DNA from: Chryseosolibacter sp964393795
GTDB lineage: Bacteria > Bacteroidota > Bacteroidia > Cytophagales > Cyclobacteriaceae
NCBI GenBank assembly: GCA_964393795.1
Contig: CAYMWA010000192.1
Coordinates: 1 to 6,093, forward strand
DNA: 6,093 nt
Direction: 5' to 3'
Shown here: in pieces, positions 1 through 5,845 of the stretch
How the letters are laid out: every line of letters starts with the position of its first letter
Numbering within the stretch: position 1 is the stretch's first letter
The notes under the pieces: model-generated
Database searches by the model: none
Seen by the model: only the letters and a program-made list of their open reading frames with translations
What the model was told of the DNA's origin: nothing
Translations under genes and position numbers: made by a program

Positions 1-1
1 G

Positions 2-577
2 TACTTTAGGAGGATGTATGATGCGACATCTGCGGCCTCAGCTGATTATGAGTTTCAAAGGGCGAAAAATATTTTGGCAACAAAATACCAATTTCAGTTA
101 CTTTGGGAGGAGCACGTTGAGGTATTGGCTTTTATGGAGTTGGGCAATGAATATGCAAAGAAATATTTTTCTGGAGCTTTGATTGGAATAAGAACTGATT
201 TTGAAGAAGAGGCCGGTATCAGCGCTAGCGCATGTCAAGTTAACTGGAAGGGTATTTGGCAGGGAGGCGTTGTTTCTTTGACATTCGGGGCTGTGAGAGG
301 CGCATTGATTGGTGCGGGTGGTGGAACTGTTGTATTTCCGGGCGTTGGCACCGTTACAGGCGCTGTTGGCGGTGCAGTTTTTGGCGGAGCTAGTGCGTTT
401 CTAGGTGCAGTCGCGTTTGGAATTACGCAACAGGTTATTCTCAACTGCGTGTTGGGTGCAAGTGTGGAGGCGCCGGATGTAAGCTGCGATGATGTAGAGT
501 ACTTTTTGCGGTTCCCAGAAAGGTGTGAGGATGAAATTGCTCAAAATAAAGTATGGTTTTTGTTGAACTATTTATGA
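2..577 (+). CDS. Glycine-zipper-rich hypothetical protein, probably 5'-truncated by the window edge
   Basis: The reading frame is open to the left edge (Tyr-Phe-Arg-Arg precede the first Met at 14), so this is probably the C-terminal part of a longer gene. A Met start at 14 would give 187 residues. The AGGAGG at 8-13 abuts that ATG with no spacer, a poor Shine-Dalgarno geometry, so it may be coincidental (it encodes Arg-Arg in frame). Numbered from that Met, residues 10-65 are polar and helical-looking. Residues 84-136 are a dense run of Gly/Ala/Val with GxxxG spacing (for example GALIGAGGG and TGAVGGAVFGG), typical of glycine-zipper segments that insert in or pack on membranes. The tail (150-187) is acidic, with Cys158 and Cys171. 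I do not recognise the family. Such segments occur in bacteriocins, pore formers and phage or envelope proteins, but no export signal is visible here. It overlaps the next gene by ATGA, suggesting co-translation. Confidence 0.7.
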   Translation, partial: YFRRMYDATSAASADYEFQRAKNILATKYQFQLLWEEHVEVLAFMELGNEYAKKYFSGALIGIRTDFEEEAGISASACQVNWKGIWQGGVVSLTFGAVRGALIGAGGGTVVFPGVGTVTGAVGGAVFGGASAFLGAVAFGITQQVILNCVLGASVEAPDVSCDDVEYFLRFPERCEDEIAQNKVWFLLNYL

Positions 578-789
578 AAATAGGTCGGTTAATGAAGGAC
601 TTCCTTGCGATTGCTATAATGGCTTTTCTAATCATGTGGCTGACTCCTTTAGGTAGTTTCAGCCCAAAGGAGCCGGGCTTTTACTATGCAATCTGCATTG
701 CTATTTTTACTGAAGTGAGTACGAGGGCGTTGCTAAGGAAATACCAGGTCAAAAAGAAAGACGGCGACGACAAGATGCGGAGCTCGTAA
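574..789 (+). CDS. Small two-TM membrane protein
   Basis: A 71-residue protein whose ATG at 574 overlaps the TGA of the preceding gene (ATGA), the usual geometry of translational coupling. An in-frame ATG at 553 would overlap the upstream gene by 25 bases and is less likely. A third ATG at 592, with a weak AGGT six bases upstream, is also possible. Two hydrophobic segments are visible: about residues 9-25 (ending in MWLTPLG) and about 35-48 (GFYYAICIAIF), joined by a short loop with Pro and Gly. The C-terminus is strongly charged (KKKDGDDK, 60-67) and probably cytosolic. I do not recognise the family. Size, topology and coupling to a glycine-zipper protein would fit an accessory or immunity-type partner, but that is inference from context only. 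Confidence 0.6.
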   Translation: MKIGRLMKDFLAIAIMAFLIMWLTPLGSFSPKEPGFYYAICIAIFTEVSTRALLRKYQVKKKDGDDKMRSS

Positions 790-1074
790 AATTTATATTC
801 GTAATGAGCTTCACTGTGAAAGCACCTGCGCTTTCGCAGAACTCTTAGCGAGCGGGCGTATAACAGATAGTTGTTCCCGTAAGCGCCTATTCCGATCGCA
901 AGGATCCTGTTGGCGGTGCCAGGGCGGTTCTCAATGATTGCAGGATCACGGTTACCATGGCAACTGCAAGTGTGCATCCGGAATTGATCCTCCGGGTCAG
1001 CTATTTCTGACGCCGGTTTTTGAGGTGAGGAGCCAGCCGGCGCGAAATGTGACACCGGCGCGACTATTGAGACA
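790..1074. other. Intergenic region between convergent genes, no gene recognised
   Basis: This 285-base gap lies between a rightward gene ending at 789 and a leftward gene ending at 1075. I see no convincing gene. A long minus-strand frame crosses it (684-1055), but it starts with GTG, overlaps the two-TM gene and resembles no family I know. A short hairpin is possible at 818-835 (GAAAGC, six-base loop, GCTTTC), but no T-run follows it, so it is a weak terminator candidate for the plus-strand pair. Near the other end CCGGCGCGA occurs twice (1037-1045 and 1055-1063), and CGCCGG at 1011-1016 can pair with CCGGCG at 1037-1042. GTTACCATGGCAAC at 951-964 is an imperfect palindrome. No clean rho-independent terminator was found for either gene. 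Confidence 0.5.
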
Positions 1075-1617
1075 CTAGCTTACCAGGTCAACCGTCTCTA
1101 GAAAGAGTGTTTCATGTATAAAAAATCTCCGCCTGGCGGTGGTCGTCATGGGACCGCCCTCCGTGAATTTCTCCATTTGTACCGTTTTGATTATTGTTTC
1201 CAGCTTCTTGTTATAAACGAGGCAGGTTCCTTTTTCCAAATGATACGCTAATGTAAAGGTACCGTCATCACGAGATCTAACGTAATCCTGCATAACGAGC
1301 GTATCTTGTGTTAAGGCGTCATGCGACGCTTGAAGCATTAGTTCGTCATATCCAAAAAGAACGTCAAACGGATAGGATGAAATGTATTGATCAAAATACG
1401 TAGAAATGCGATAGTGATCATCTTCATAAAGGATGACGGTCTTAGCAAACAATGCTGCATCTACATCCTGAATCGTGTGGATGGTTATGCGGCTAGTTTT
1501 TAACATATTGTCATCTTGATCACTACTACAGCCACTCACCCACGCCATTAACGCCAACGTTATCATTATTTTGATCATGGCGTTTTCGGAAAGGCCGAAT
1601 GGAATTTTCATAGTCAT
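1075..1617 (-). CDS. Small hypothetical lipoprotein
   Basis: A 180-residue protein. A hydrophobic stretch (about residues 15-27) ends in the lipobox-like WVSGC with Cys30, so it is probably cleaved by signal peptidase II and anchored by lipid. The residues after the Cys are S-S-D-Q-D-D; acidic residues just after the lipidated Cys resemble the lipoprotein export signal known from Bacteroidota, so surface exposure is possible. The ATG at 1617 is favoured because it overlaps the TGA of the upstream lipoprotein gene (ATGA). The in-frame ATG at 1578 would give a more standard 17-residue signal peptide ending at the Cys and cannot be excluded. The mature part is a mixed, beta-rich-looking sequence with aromatic pairs (DHYRISTYFDQY, 67-78) and no domain I recognise. 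Beyond the lipidated Cys, the only other Cys is 132. It is second in a leftward pair. Confidence 0.82.
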   Translation of the reverse strand: MTMKIPFGLSENAMIKIMITLALMAWVSGCSSDQDDNMLKTSRITIHTIQDVDAALFAKTVILYEDDHYRISTYFDQYISSYPFDVLFGYDELMLQASHDALTQDTLVMQDYVRSRDDGTFTLAYHLEKGTCLVYNKKLETIIKTVQMEKFTEGGPMTTTARRRFFIHETLFLETVDLVS

Positions 1618-2090
1618 CGTATTTTCTGAAAATAGTTGTTCACGCCATCAACGATACCACTTCCGGCCACACCGCATAACATTACATTATCGCAAAATAG
1701 GATCTGCCCGTTCAATTGCGGAATTTCAGGGGTGGTTGAAAATCCGAAATAGACGCCGTAGGTACCGATCGACCAGGTAAATTCTACAGGAACGGCTTTG
1801 TCTTTCGTCAGAGTACCTGTCAAATCATTCCGGAATTCAATTTTCATGCCCTTCAACTCATCGTTTTTCCCTGTAGGTATACCATCGACGTATTCCACAT
1901 GTTTCCATTGCCATAGTCCCACAATTCTGTTTCTGGTAGCATCACTCCCCCATGTCTGTTCATTATGGCATTCAAGAATGCGCTGGCTGTCGTATGTAAC
2001 ACCAGGATCACCCTCGCCCGAACAACTAATGACAACAAGGGAAACAGTCATAATCACCAAGTGTTTAATGCCAAAATTCACTATTCTCAT
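1614..2090 (-). CDS. Lipocalin-like lipoprotein
   Basis: A 158-residue protein with a short N-terminal signal: charged start, hydrophobic core (about 10-22), then VVISC with Cys23 as the likely lipidated residue. In the mature part, IVGLWQWKHVEYVDG (56-70) matches the opening strand of the lipocalin-like domains common in Bacteroidota lipoproteins, where Gly-x-Trp (Gly58, Trp60) marks the first beta strand. Later strands (KIEFRNDLTGTL, 83-94; VEFTWSIG, 102-109) fit a small beta-barrel, and the end (NNYFQKIR) is typical of such barrels. Cys133 and Cys139 may pair. Such proteins are usually small periplasmic or outer-membrane barrels of unknown ligand. The ATG at 2090 has no Shine-Dalgarno sequence. 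Its stop overlaps the next gene's start, implying a shared transcript. The lipocalin assignment is moderate; the lipoprotein call is firmer. Confidence 0.85.
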   Translation of the reverse strand: MRIVNFGIKHLVIMTVSLVVISCSGEGDPGVTYDSQRILECHNEQTWGSDATRNRIVGLWQWKHVEYVDGIPTGKNDELKGMKIEFRNDLTGTLTKDKAVPVEFTWSIGTYGVYFGFSTTPEIPQLNGQILFCDNVMLCGVAGSGIVDGVNNYFQKIR

Positions 2091-2113
2091 TAATTCATTA
2101 GATGCAGTTTATT

Positions 2114-2127
2114 GCCAATTAGTTGGC
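2114..2127. promoter_or_regulatory. Short inverted repeat upstream of the lipoprotein pair
   Basis: GCCAA-TTAG-TTGGC is a perfect 5-base inverted repeat with a 4-base spacer, lying 24-37 bases upstream of the lipocalin-like gene's ATG. It could be an operator or a 5' leader hairpin. It sits in the 99-base gap after the VOC gene, so the lipoproteins may have their own promoter. A five-base arm is short enough to occur by chance. Confidence 0.25.
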
Positions 2128-2189
2128 GTCTTGTTACACTAAATCCCGACAAATTGACACTTTTCCTCTTTTTCCTGGCGATGGTGCCA

Positions 2190-2678
2190 TTATTTTGATA
2201 AAATATCTTCGGTGGATTGATTACCGAGTTGCTCCGCTAATCCGATAAGCAGCCCTTCCGTTCCCCGAATATAACACAGCCGATAGACACCCTGGTAATT
2301 AACCACTTCTCCAACAAGCTCAGCACCTTGCTTTGTAAGCCTGGAAACCAACTCGTCAATATTGTCAACTCGGAACATAATTCTTAGATATCCAAGAGAA
2401 TTAACGGGGGCTGTTCTATGGTCTGACACAGTCGTGGGAAATAGAAACCGGGAAAGTTCTAGTCTGCTGTGCCCGTCAGGCGTAACCATCATAGCAACTT
2501 CTACTGACTGGTTTCCAAGCCCGGTTACCTGTCCTGCCCATTCTCCTTCAACCATCATTCGTCCTTCAAGTGTTAACCCAATTTCTGCAAAAAAGGAAAT
2601 AGCATTGTCGAGGTTTTCTACAACGATGCCCATGTTATTCATTTCAAGTAATTTACTTTTTCCCATATTCGTTGTCAT
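2190..2678 (-). CDS. VOC (glyoxalase/bleomycin-resistance fold) family protein
   Basis: A 162-residue protein of the vicinal oxygen chelate fold. Two beta-alpha-beta-beta-beta modules are visible: MGIVVENLDNAISFF (16-30) through RLELSRF (72-78), and GYLRIMFRVDNIDEL (96-110) through LLIGLAEQL (143-151). Members include glyoxalases, dioxygenases and antibiotic-binding resistance proteins. The usual metal ligands are mostly absent: where His begins module one there is Asn15, where His begins module two there is Arg99, and the final Glu position is Gly146; only Glu74 (RLELSRF) remains. It is therefore probably not a classical metal-dependent glyoxalase and may bind a ligand or use another mechanism. 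I chose the ATG at 2678; a TTG at 2699 would add seven residues, and an ATG at 2666 would remove four. It is divergent from the regulator at 2989 and may be controlled by it. The substrate is unknown. Confidence 0.88.
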   Translation of the reverse strand: MTTNMGKSKLLEMNNMGIVVENLDNAISFFAEIGLTLEGRMMVEGEWAGQVTGLGNQSVEVAMMVTPDGHSRLELSRFLFPTTVSDHRTAPVNSLGYLRIMFRVDNIDELVSRLTKQGAELVGEVVNYQGVYRLCYIRGTEGLLIGLAEQLGNQSTEDILSK

Positions 2679-2912
2679 TTGATCTAATTTGTTCAGCAAG
2701 GTTTTTGGATCCTACTTGATGGCACCAAATGTTTTACCTCGGGATATCGGAAGTAATTTCCATATCCAAACTTAAGCAATTTCGGAAGCGCATGAGTCGA
2801 TCGGGTCTGAAAAGCATTCCAGTTATGCAAAAAAGAAGAGTCCCGACGAACGAAGAATAGGCGCGGGATTTCAAGCAGTAATACTGGTATTTAATGTGCC
2901 AGATTCTTAATG

Positions 2913-2937
2913 TTGGATAGCGAAAGCGATTATCCAA
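2913..2937. promoter_or_regulatory. Inverted repeat TTGGATA-N11-TATCCAA, candidate operator
   Basis: A perfect 7-base inverted repeat with an 11-base spacer, centred about 64 bases before the regulator's ATG. The right arm with its flank (GATTATCCAA, 2928-2937) recurs exactly at 2993-3002, at the start of the regulator gene. Symmetry near a promoter fits binding by a dimeric regulator, possibly the LuxR-type protein itself (autoregulation). That role is inferred from position only; a hairpin in the leader RNA is the alternative. Confidence 0.4.
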
Positions 2938-2941
2938 ATGT

Positions 2942-2949
2942 CATGTTTG
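2942..2949 (+). promoter_or_regulatory. Weak candidate -7 promoter element for the regulator
   Basis: CATGTTTG differs at one base from the Bacteroidota -7 consensus TAnnTTTG and lies about 40 bases before the ATG at 2989. The nearest upstream TTG (2913-2915) is 26 bases away, longer than the usual spacing, so support is weak. If real, the inverted repeat at 2913-2937 would cover the -33 region and act as a repressor or activator site. Confidence 0.2.
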
Positions 2950-2988
2950 GCTTGCTTAGCGTTCATGCACGCGTCCTAACGGCAGTCT

Positions 2989-4617
2989 ATGAGATTATCC
3001 AACAGATATCGCCAAAGTAAATCTTATCGGGAGCAGTCCTGGTCGAAGAATTATGAAGCGTTAAAAGGTCGGGAAAAAACACTCAAGCCGGAAGAACTAT
3101 ATCAGCTTGGTATCGCTGCATATTTAACAGGCAGGGATGAGGAGAGTATTGATCTTCTTGCTCGCACGCATCATCAGTTTCTCGAGAATGGAATGGTCAA
3201 GCAGGCGGTCCGATGTGCTTTCTGGATCGGATTACTGCTGATGTTCAAGAGGGAGCGCGCAAGGGGAAGCGGGTGGTTTTCCCGAGCACAACGATTGGTA
3301 GAAGAGCACAGATATCAAGGGCCAGAGACAGGATTGTTACTGCTTCCAGCCGGTTTAGGTTCCCTGGCGGCAGGAAATGCCGAAGTAGCCTGCACAAATT
3401 TCAAAAGTGCCCGTGAAGCCGGTTGTAGATATAATGATCCGGATCTAGTCACGCTAAGTTTGCTTGGCGAGGGCCAGGCAATGATTCACCTGGGAAATAT
3501 CGCCCGGGGGATAGCACTCCTTGATGAGTCTATGGTTACCGCGGAGTCGGCAGACATTTCTCCGTTGGCTGTCGGTATCGCATATTGTGCGGTCGTCGAG
3601 ACCTGCCACAAGATATTCGATTTTCGGCGCGCGCAGGAATGGACGACCGTGTTGAGTCAGTGGTGTGAGGCACAGCCCGATATGGTACCATTTCGCGGTC
3701 AATGTCTGATCCGGCGATCACAGATCATGCACATTCATGGTGAATGGTCGGAAGCCCTTCATGAGATGCAGCGTGCGTGTGAGATGCTTTCCAAACCACC
3801 CGGAGAACCAGCGGCCGGAGAAGGATACTATTGGTTGGGGGAGATATTCCGACTCCGTGGAGACTTTCGACAAGCGGAGAAACTTTATGTTGAGGCCAAC
3901 AAGTGGGGAAGAACGCCGCAACCGGGGCTGGCTCTGTTAAGGCTGGCGCAAAATGAAAGTGAGCTGGCCGTCAAAAGCATTCAGAATGCTTTGACCGAAG
4001 CAAAAACATCGCCGCAACGGACAACTATGTTACCGGCCTACATAGAGATAATGCTGTCACACAGTAGAATTGCAGATGCACAAGCTGCTGTGAAAGAATT
4101 GGACACAATCGCAAAAAAATATCAGGCAATCTTTCTTCACGCGATGACCGCTTATTGTCAGGGTGCGGTATTTCTAAAGCAGCATGATCCCGATGCCGCC
4201 ATTAGGACCTTGCGCAAATCGCTGACGCTTTGGAACGAGCTAAGCGCGCCTTATGAGGCTTCGACTGTCAGGCTTCTTTTGGGAATCTCTTACAGAGATC
4301 AGGGCGATGAGGATACGGCAATGATGGAATTGATCGCGGCAGCGTGGATGTTCAAAGAGCTGGGAGCACTGCCCGACCTCAGAAAAGTAGAAGCATTGCT
4401 TGACAAAAGAAACCAACCTCCACTGCATGGACTGACGTTAAGGGAACACCAGGTACTGCATTTGATTTCAGAAGGTGCGACAAACAAATCCATCGCAGCC
4501 AGGTTGTTCATTAGTGAAAGGACGGTAGAAAGACACCTCAGCAACATCTTCAACAAGCTGCAGGTCAATTCACGCACCGAAGCCGCAGCCTTTGCTTTTA
4601 AACATCAAATCTTGTGA
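2989..4617 (+). CDS. TPR-repeat LuxR-family transcriptional regulator
   Basis: A 542-residue protein with two parts. Residues about 34-475 are a chain of paired helices with TPR-like signatures, for example LYQLGIAAYLTGRDEESIDL (37-56), YYWLGEIFRLRGDFRQAEKL (280-299) and YCQGAVFLKQHDPDAAIRTL (389-408), roughly ten repeats. Residues 481-542 are a LuxR/GerE helix-turn-helix: LTLREHQVL, then EGATNKSIAARLFISERTVE and RHLSNIFNKLQVNSRTEAA, with the recognition helix near 508-517. There is no receiver domain, no P-loop ATPase (unlike MalT or LAL regulators), no signal peptide and no membrane segment, so it is a cytosolic DNA-binding protein whose TPR part probably senses a peptide, protein or small ligand. 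An in-frame TAA at 2977 and the lack of another early Met support the ATG at 2989; no Shine-Dalgarno is evident. It probably regulates its neighbours and itself, but its targets are inferred. Confidence 0.92.
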   Translation: MRLSNRYRQSKSYREQSWSKNYEALKGREKTLKPEELYQLGIAAYLTGRDEESIDLLARTHHQFLENGMVKQAVRCAFWIGLLLMFKRERARGSGWFSRAQRLVEEHRYQGPETGLLLLPAGLGSLAAGNAEVACTNFKSAREAGCRYNDPDLVTLSLLGEGQAMIHLGNIARGIALLDESMVTAESADISPLAVGIAYCAVVETCHKIFDFRRAQEWTTVLSQWCEAQPDMVPFRGQCLIRRSQIMHIHGEWSEALHEMQRACEMLSKPPGEPAAGEGYYWLGEIFRLRGDFRQAEKLYVEANKWGRTPQPGLALLRLAQNESELAVKSIQNALTEAKTSPQRTTMLPAYIEIMLSHSRIADAQAAVKELDTIAKKYQAIFLHAMTAYCQGAVFLKQHDPDAAIRTLRKSLTLWNELSAPYEASTVRLLLGISYRDQGDEDTAMMELIAAAWMFKELGALPDLRKVEALLDKRNQPPLHGLTLREHQVLHLISEGATNKSIAARLFISERTVERHLSNIFNKLQVNSRTEAAAFAFKHQIL

Positions 4618-4926
4618 GTGCTGCCGTTTTTCGTACTAGCGGCTGCATTTATTGACAAGAACTCGGTCTTGCCACGGTTTTCTGACGACCAAATGGCGGA
4701 AATCACCCATCAACTACTGCGTTCAAAATACGTAATCTAACCGATGCATAAGAAGATCGCGGCTGATACCTTGGTGTTAAACAAAGCGATGGCCCAAGGC
4801 TTGAAAGGTCGGACGCTTTTGCCAGGCTTTGTGTAGGCACTTCAGTTTTCAATTGCTGAATCGCTCGCCGGGAGGCACCGATAGTCGTGTTTCGAAAGTG
4901 TTTTTCAAAACTTAAAACCTTTTCTT
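4618..4926. other. Intergenic region, no convincing gene
   Basis: A 309-base gap between the regulator and the methyltransferase, both rightward. The regulator's frame continues after its TGA for 40 codons to a TAA at 4738-4740. A 30-codon ATG frame (4744-4836) then follows in the same phase. Both look mildly protein-like (the second begins MHKKIAADTLVLNKAMAQ), but three stops in about 88 codons is close to chance and neither has a ribosome site. They could be a decayed gene. TTTCGAAA at 4890-4897 is a perfect 8-base palindrome 30-37 bases before the methyltransferase ATG and could be regulatory. The stretch just before that ATG is AT-rich. No clear terminator or consensus promoter was found; the gap length suggests the methyltransferase has its own promoter. 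Confidence 0.45.
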
Positions 4927-5766
4927 ATGGAATCAAGTGATTTAAATCAAACAGTGTTAGCCTGGGACAAGATTTCCAAAGGCTATGACAGCTATGTCAC
5001 GCCCACTCATGACAGAAATTTTACAAAGCGACTTTTAACGCTTGCCGGGATTAAACGCGGAATGCGTTTCCTGGATGTTGCAGCAGGTTCCGGCGCGTTG
5101 ACCATTCCCGCGGCCCAACTTGGCGCGACGGTTACCGCTGTTGATATTTCTCCCAAAATGATCGGCCTGCTGAAAGAACGTGCGTCACGAGAAGGGCTGG
5201 AAAATGTTGACGGATATGTAATGGATGGACATGCGCTCGAGTTTCCGGAGAATACGTTCGATATAACGGGGTCACAATTTGGGGTTATGCTGTTCCCTGA
5301 TTTGGCGAAGGGCTTAAATGAAATGGCACGTGTAACAAAACCGGGAGGCACTGTTCTCGTAATCGCATTCGGTCCTCCAGATCGGGTAGATTTTATTGAG
5401 TTCTTCTTTACCGCGCTGCAGATTGTCGTTCCTGATTTTCAGGGATTGCCTCAGAATCCTCCTCCATTGCCGTTTCAGCTGGCGAACCCTGAAATATTCC
5501 GCAAAAGAATGGAAAATGCGGGATTGCAGGAAATTCAGATTATTCGCGAGGTCGAGGAAATCAAGTTTAAAACAGGCGCGGAGCTTTGGAATAGCGTTAC
5601 GAGCAGCAACCCCATTGCTGCTCAGGTTATTGCAGGTCTTGCAGAAGGACAAAAGGTCCAGGTACAGCAGACATTGGATGCTATGGTCAGGGAGCAGGCT
5701 GAAGGCAATGATGTCGCCATCTTGAACTCGGAACTGAATGTCGCAGTCGGAAGAAAGCCCCTCTAA
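4927..5766 (+). CDS. Class I SAM-dependent methyltransferase (UbiE/Methyltransf_11-like)
   Basis: A 279-residue cytosolic enzyme that should transfer a methyl group from S-adenosylmethionine to a small molecule. The Rossmann-fold motifs are intact: motif I FLDVAAGSGALTI (48-60, SAM-binding glycines), the acidic end of strand 2 in VTAVDISPKMI (69-79, Asp73 for the ribose), MDGHALEFP (99-107, Asp100 near the adenine), the strand 4 region FDITGSQFGVMLFPD (111-125), and the post-motif KPGG (138-141). The N-terminus (LAWDKISKGYDSYV, 11-24) is the usual helix before the fold. Residues 155-235 are a lid or insert that probably sets substrate choice. The family includes ubiquinone/menaquinone and natural-product methyltransferases, so the substrate cannot be read from sequence. 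The ATG at 4927 has an AT-rich leader without a Shine-Dalgarno. It follows the TPR-LuxR regulator on the same strand, which may control it. Confidence 0.93.
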   Translation: MESSDLNQTVLAWDKISKGYDSYVTPTHDRNFTKRLLTLAGIKRGMRFLDVAAGSGALTIPAAQLGATVTAVDISPKMIGLLKERASREGLENVDGYVMDGHALEFPENTFDITGSQFGVMLFPDLAKGLNEMARVTKPGGTVLVIAFGPPDRVDFIEFFFTALQIVVPDFQGLPQNPPPLPFQLANPEIFRKRMENAGLQEIQIIREVEEIKFKTGAELWNSVTSSNPIAAQVIAGLAEGQKVQVQQTLDAMVREQAEGNDVAILNSELNVAVGRKPL

Positions 5767-5797
5767 CAGGCCTGCGCGGCCAGCGTACGGCATTCAG

Positions 5798-5844
5798 CAC
5801 CGGTAGGCGGCACCGGTGCCCTTCGACAAGCTCAGGGACCGGTG
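5798..5844. repeat. REP-like palindromic element
   Basis: CACCGGT-G-CCCT (5811-5822) pairs with AGGGACCGGTG (5834-5844): an 11-base-pair stem with one bulged G and an 11-base loop (TCGACAAGCTC). An extra CACCGGT copy stands at 5798-5804. The core CCCTTCGACAAGCTCAGGG resembles a motif dispersed between genes in many bacterial genomes; that likeness is from memory and was not searched. It starts 31 bases after the methyltransferase stop. No T-run follows, so it is more likely a dispersed repeat than a terminator, though it may protect the mRNA 3' end. Confidence 0.65.
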
Positions 5845-5845
5845 A

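Larger units (their letters stand above)
2679..2988. other. Divergent intergenic region carrying TATCCAA boxes
   Basis: A 310-base gap between the leftward VOC gene and the rightward regulator. TATCCAA occurs at 2763-2769 and 2931-2937, again just inside the regulator gene at 2996-3002, and in reverse (TTGGATA) at 2913-2919. A second hairpin candidate pairs AGTCCCG (2839-2845) with CGGGATT (2864-2870), with one G-T pair. On the minus strand two overlapping frames stay open here (2696-2890, without a Met, and 2734-2937, with a TTG start). Neither matches a family I know, and I do not call them genes. Promoters for both flanking genes should lie here, but no strong Bacteroidota-type -33/-7 pair is evident. 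Confidence 0.5.

Noticed and set aside
8..16. AGGAGG as the ribosome site for the ATG at 14
   Set aside because: The motif touches the ATG with no spacer, and the frame is open upstream to the window edge, so it is more likely coding sequence.
553..573. Earlier start for the two-TM protein
   Set aside because: It would overlap the upstream gene by 25 bases; the ATG at 574 with an ATGA overlap is more typical and the membrane segments are unaffected.
684..1055. 123-codon minus-strand frame between the convergent genes
   Set aside because: It uses a GTG start, overlaps the two-TM gene by about 100 bases on the opposite strand, and shows no signal peptide, domain or family resemblance.
1011..1063. 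GC-rich inverted and direct repeats as a terminator
   Set aside because: The possible stem has a 20-base loop and no T-run on either strand.
2679..2699. TTG start seven codons upstream for the VOC protein
   Set aside because: There is a good ATG at 2678, and the extra residues lie outside the conserved fold; no ribosome site supports the TTG.
4615..4740. Programmed readthrough of the regulator's TGA
   Set aside because: The helix-turn-helix domain is already complete at the normal stop, and no readthrough context or stem-loop is evident; 40 open codons can occur by chance.
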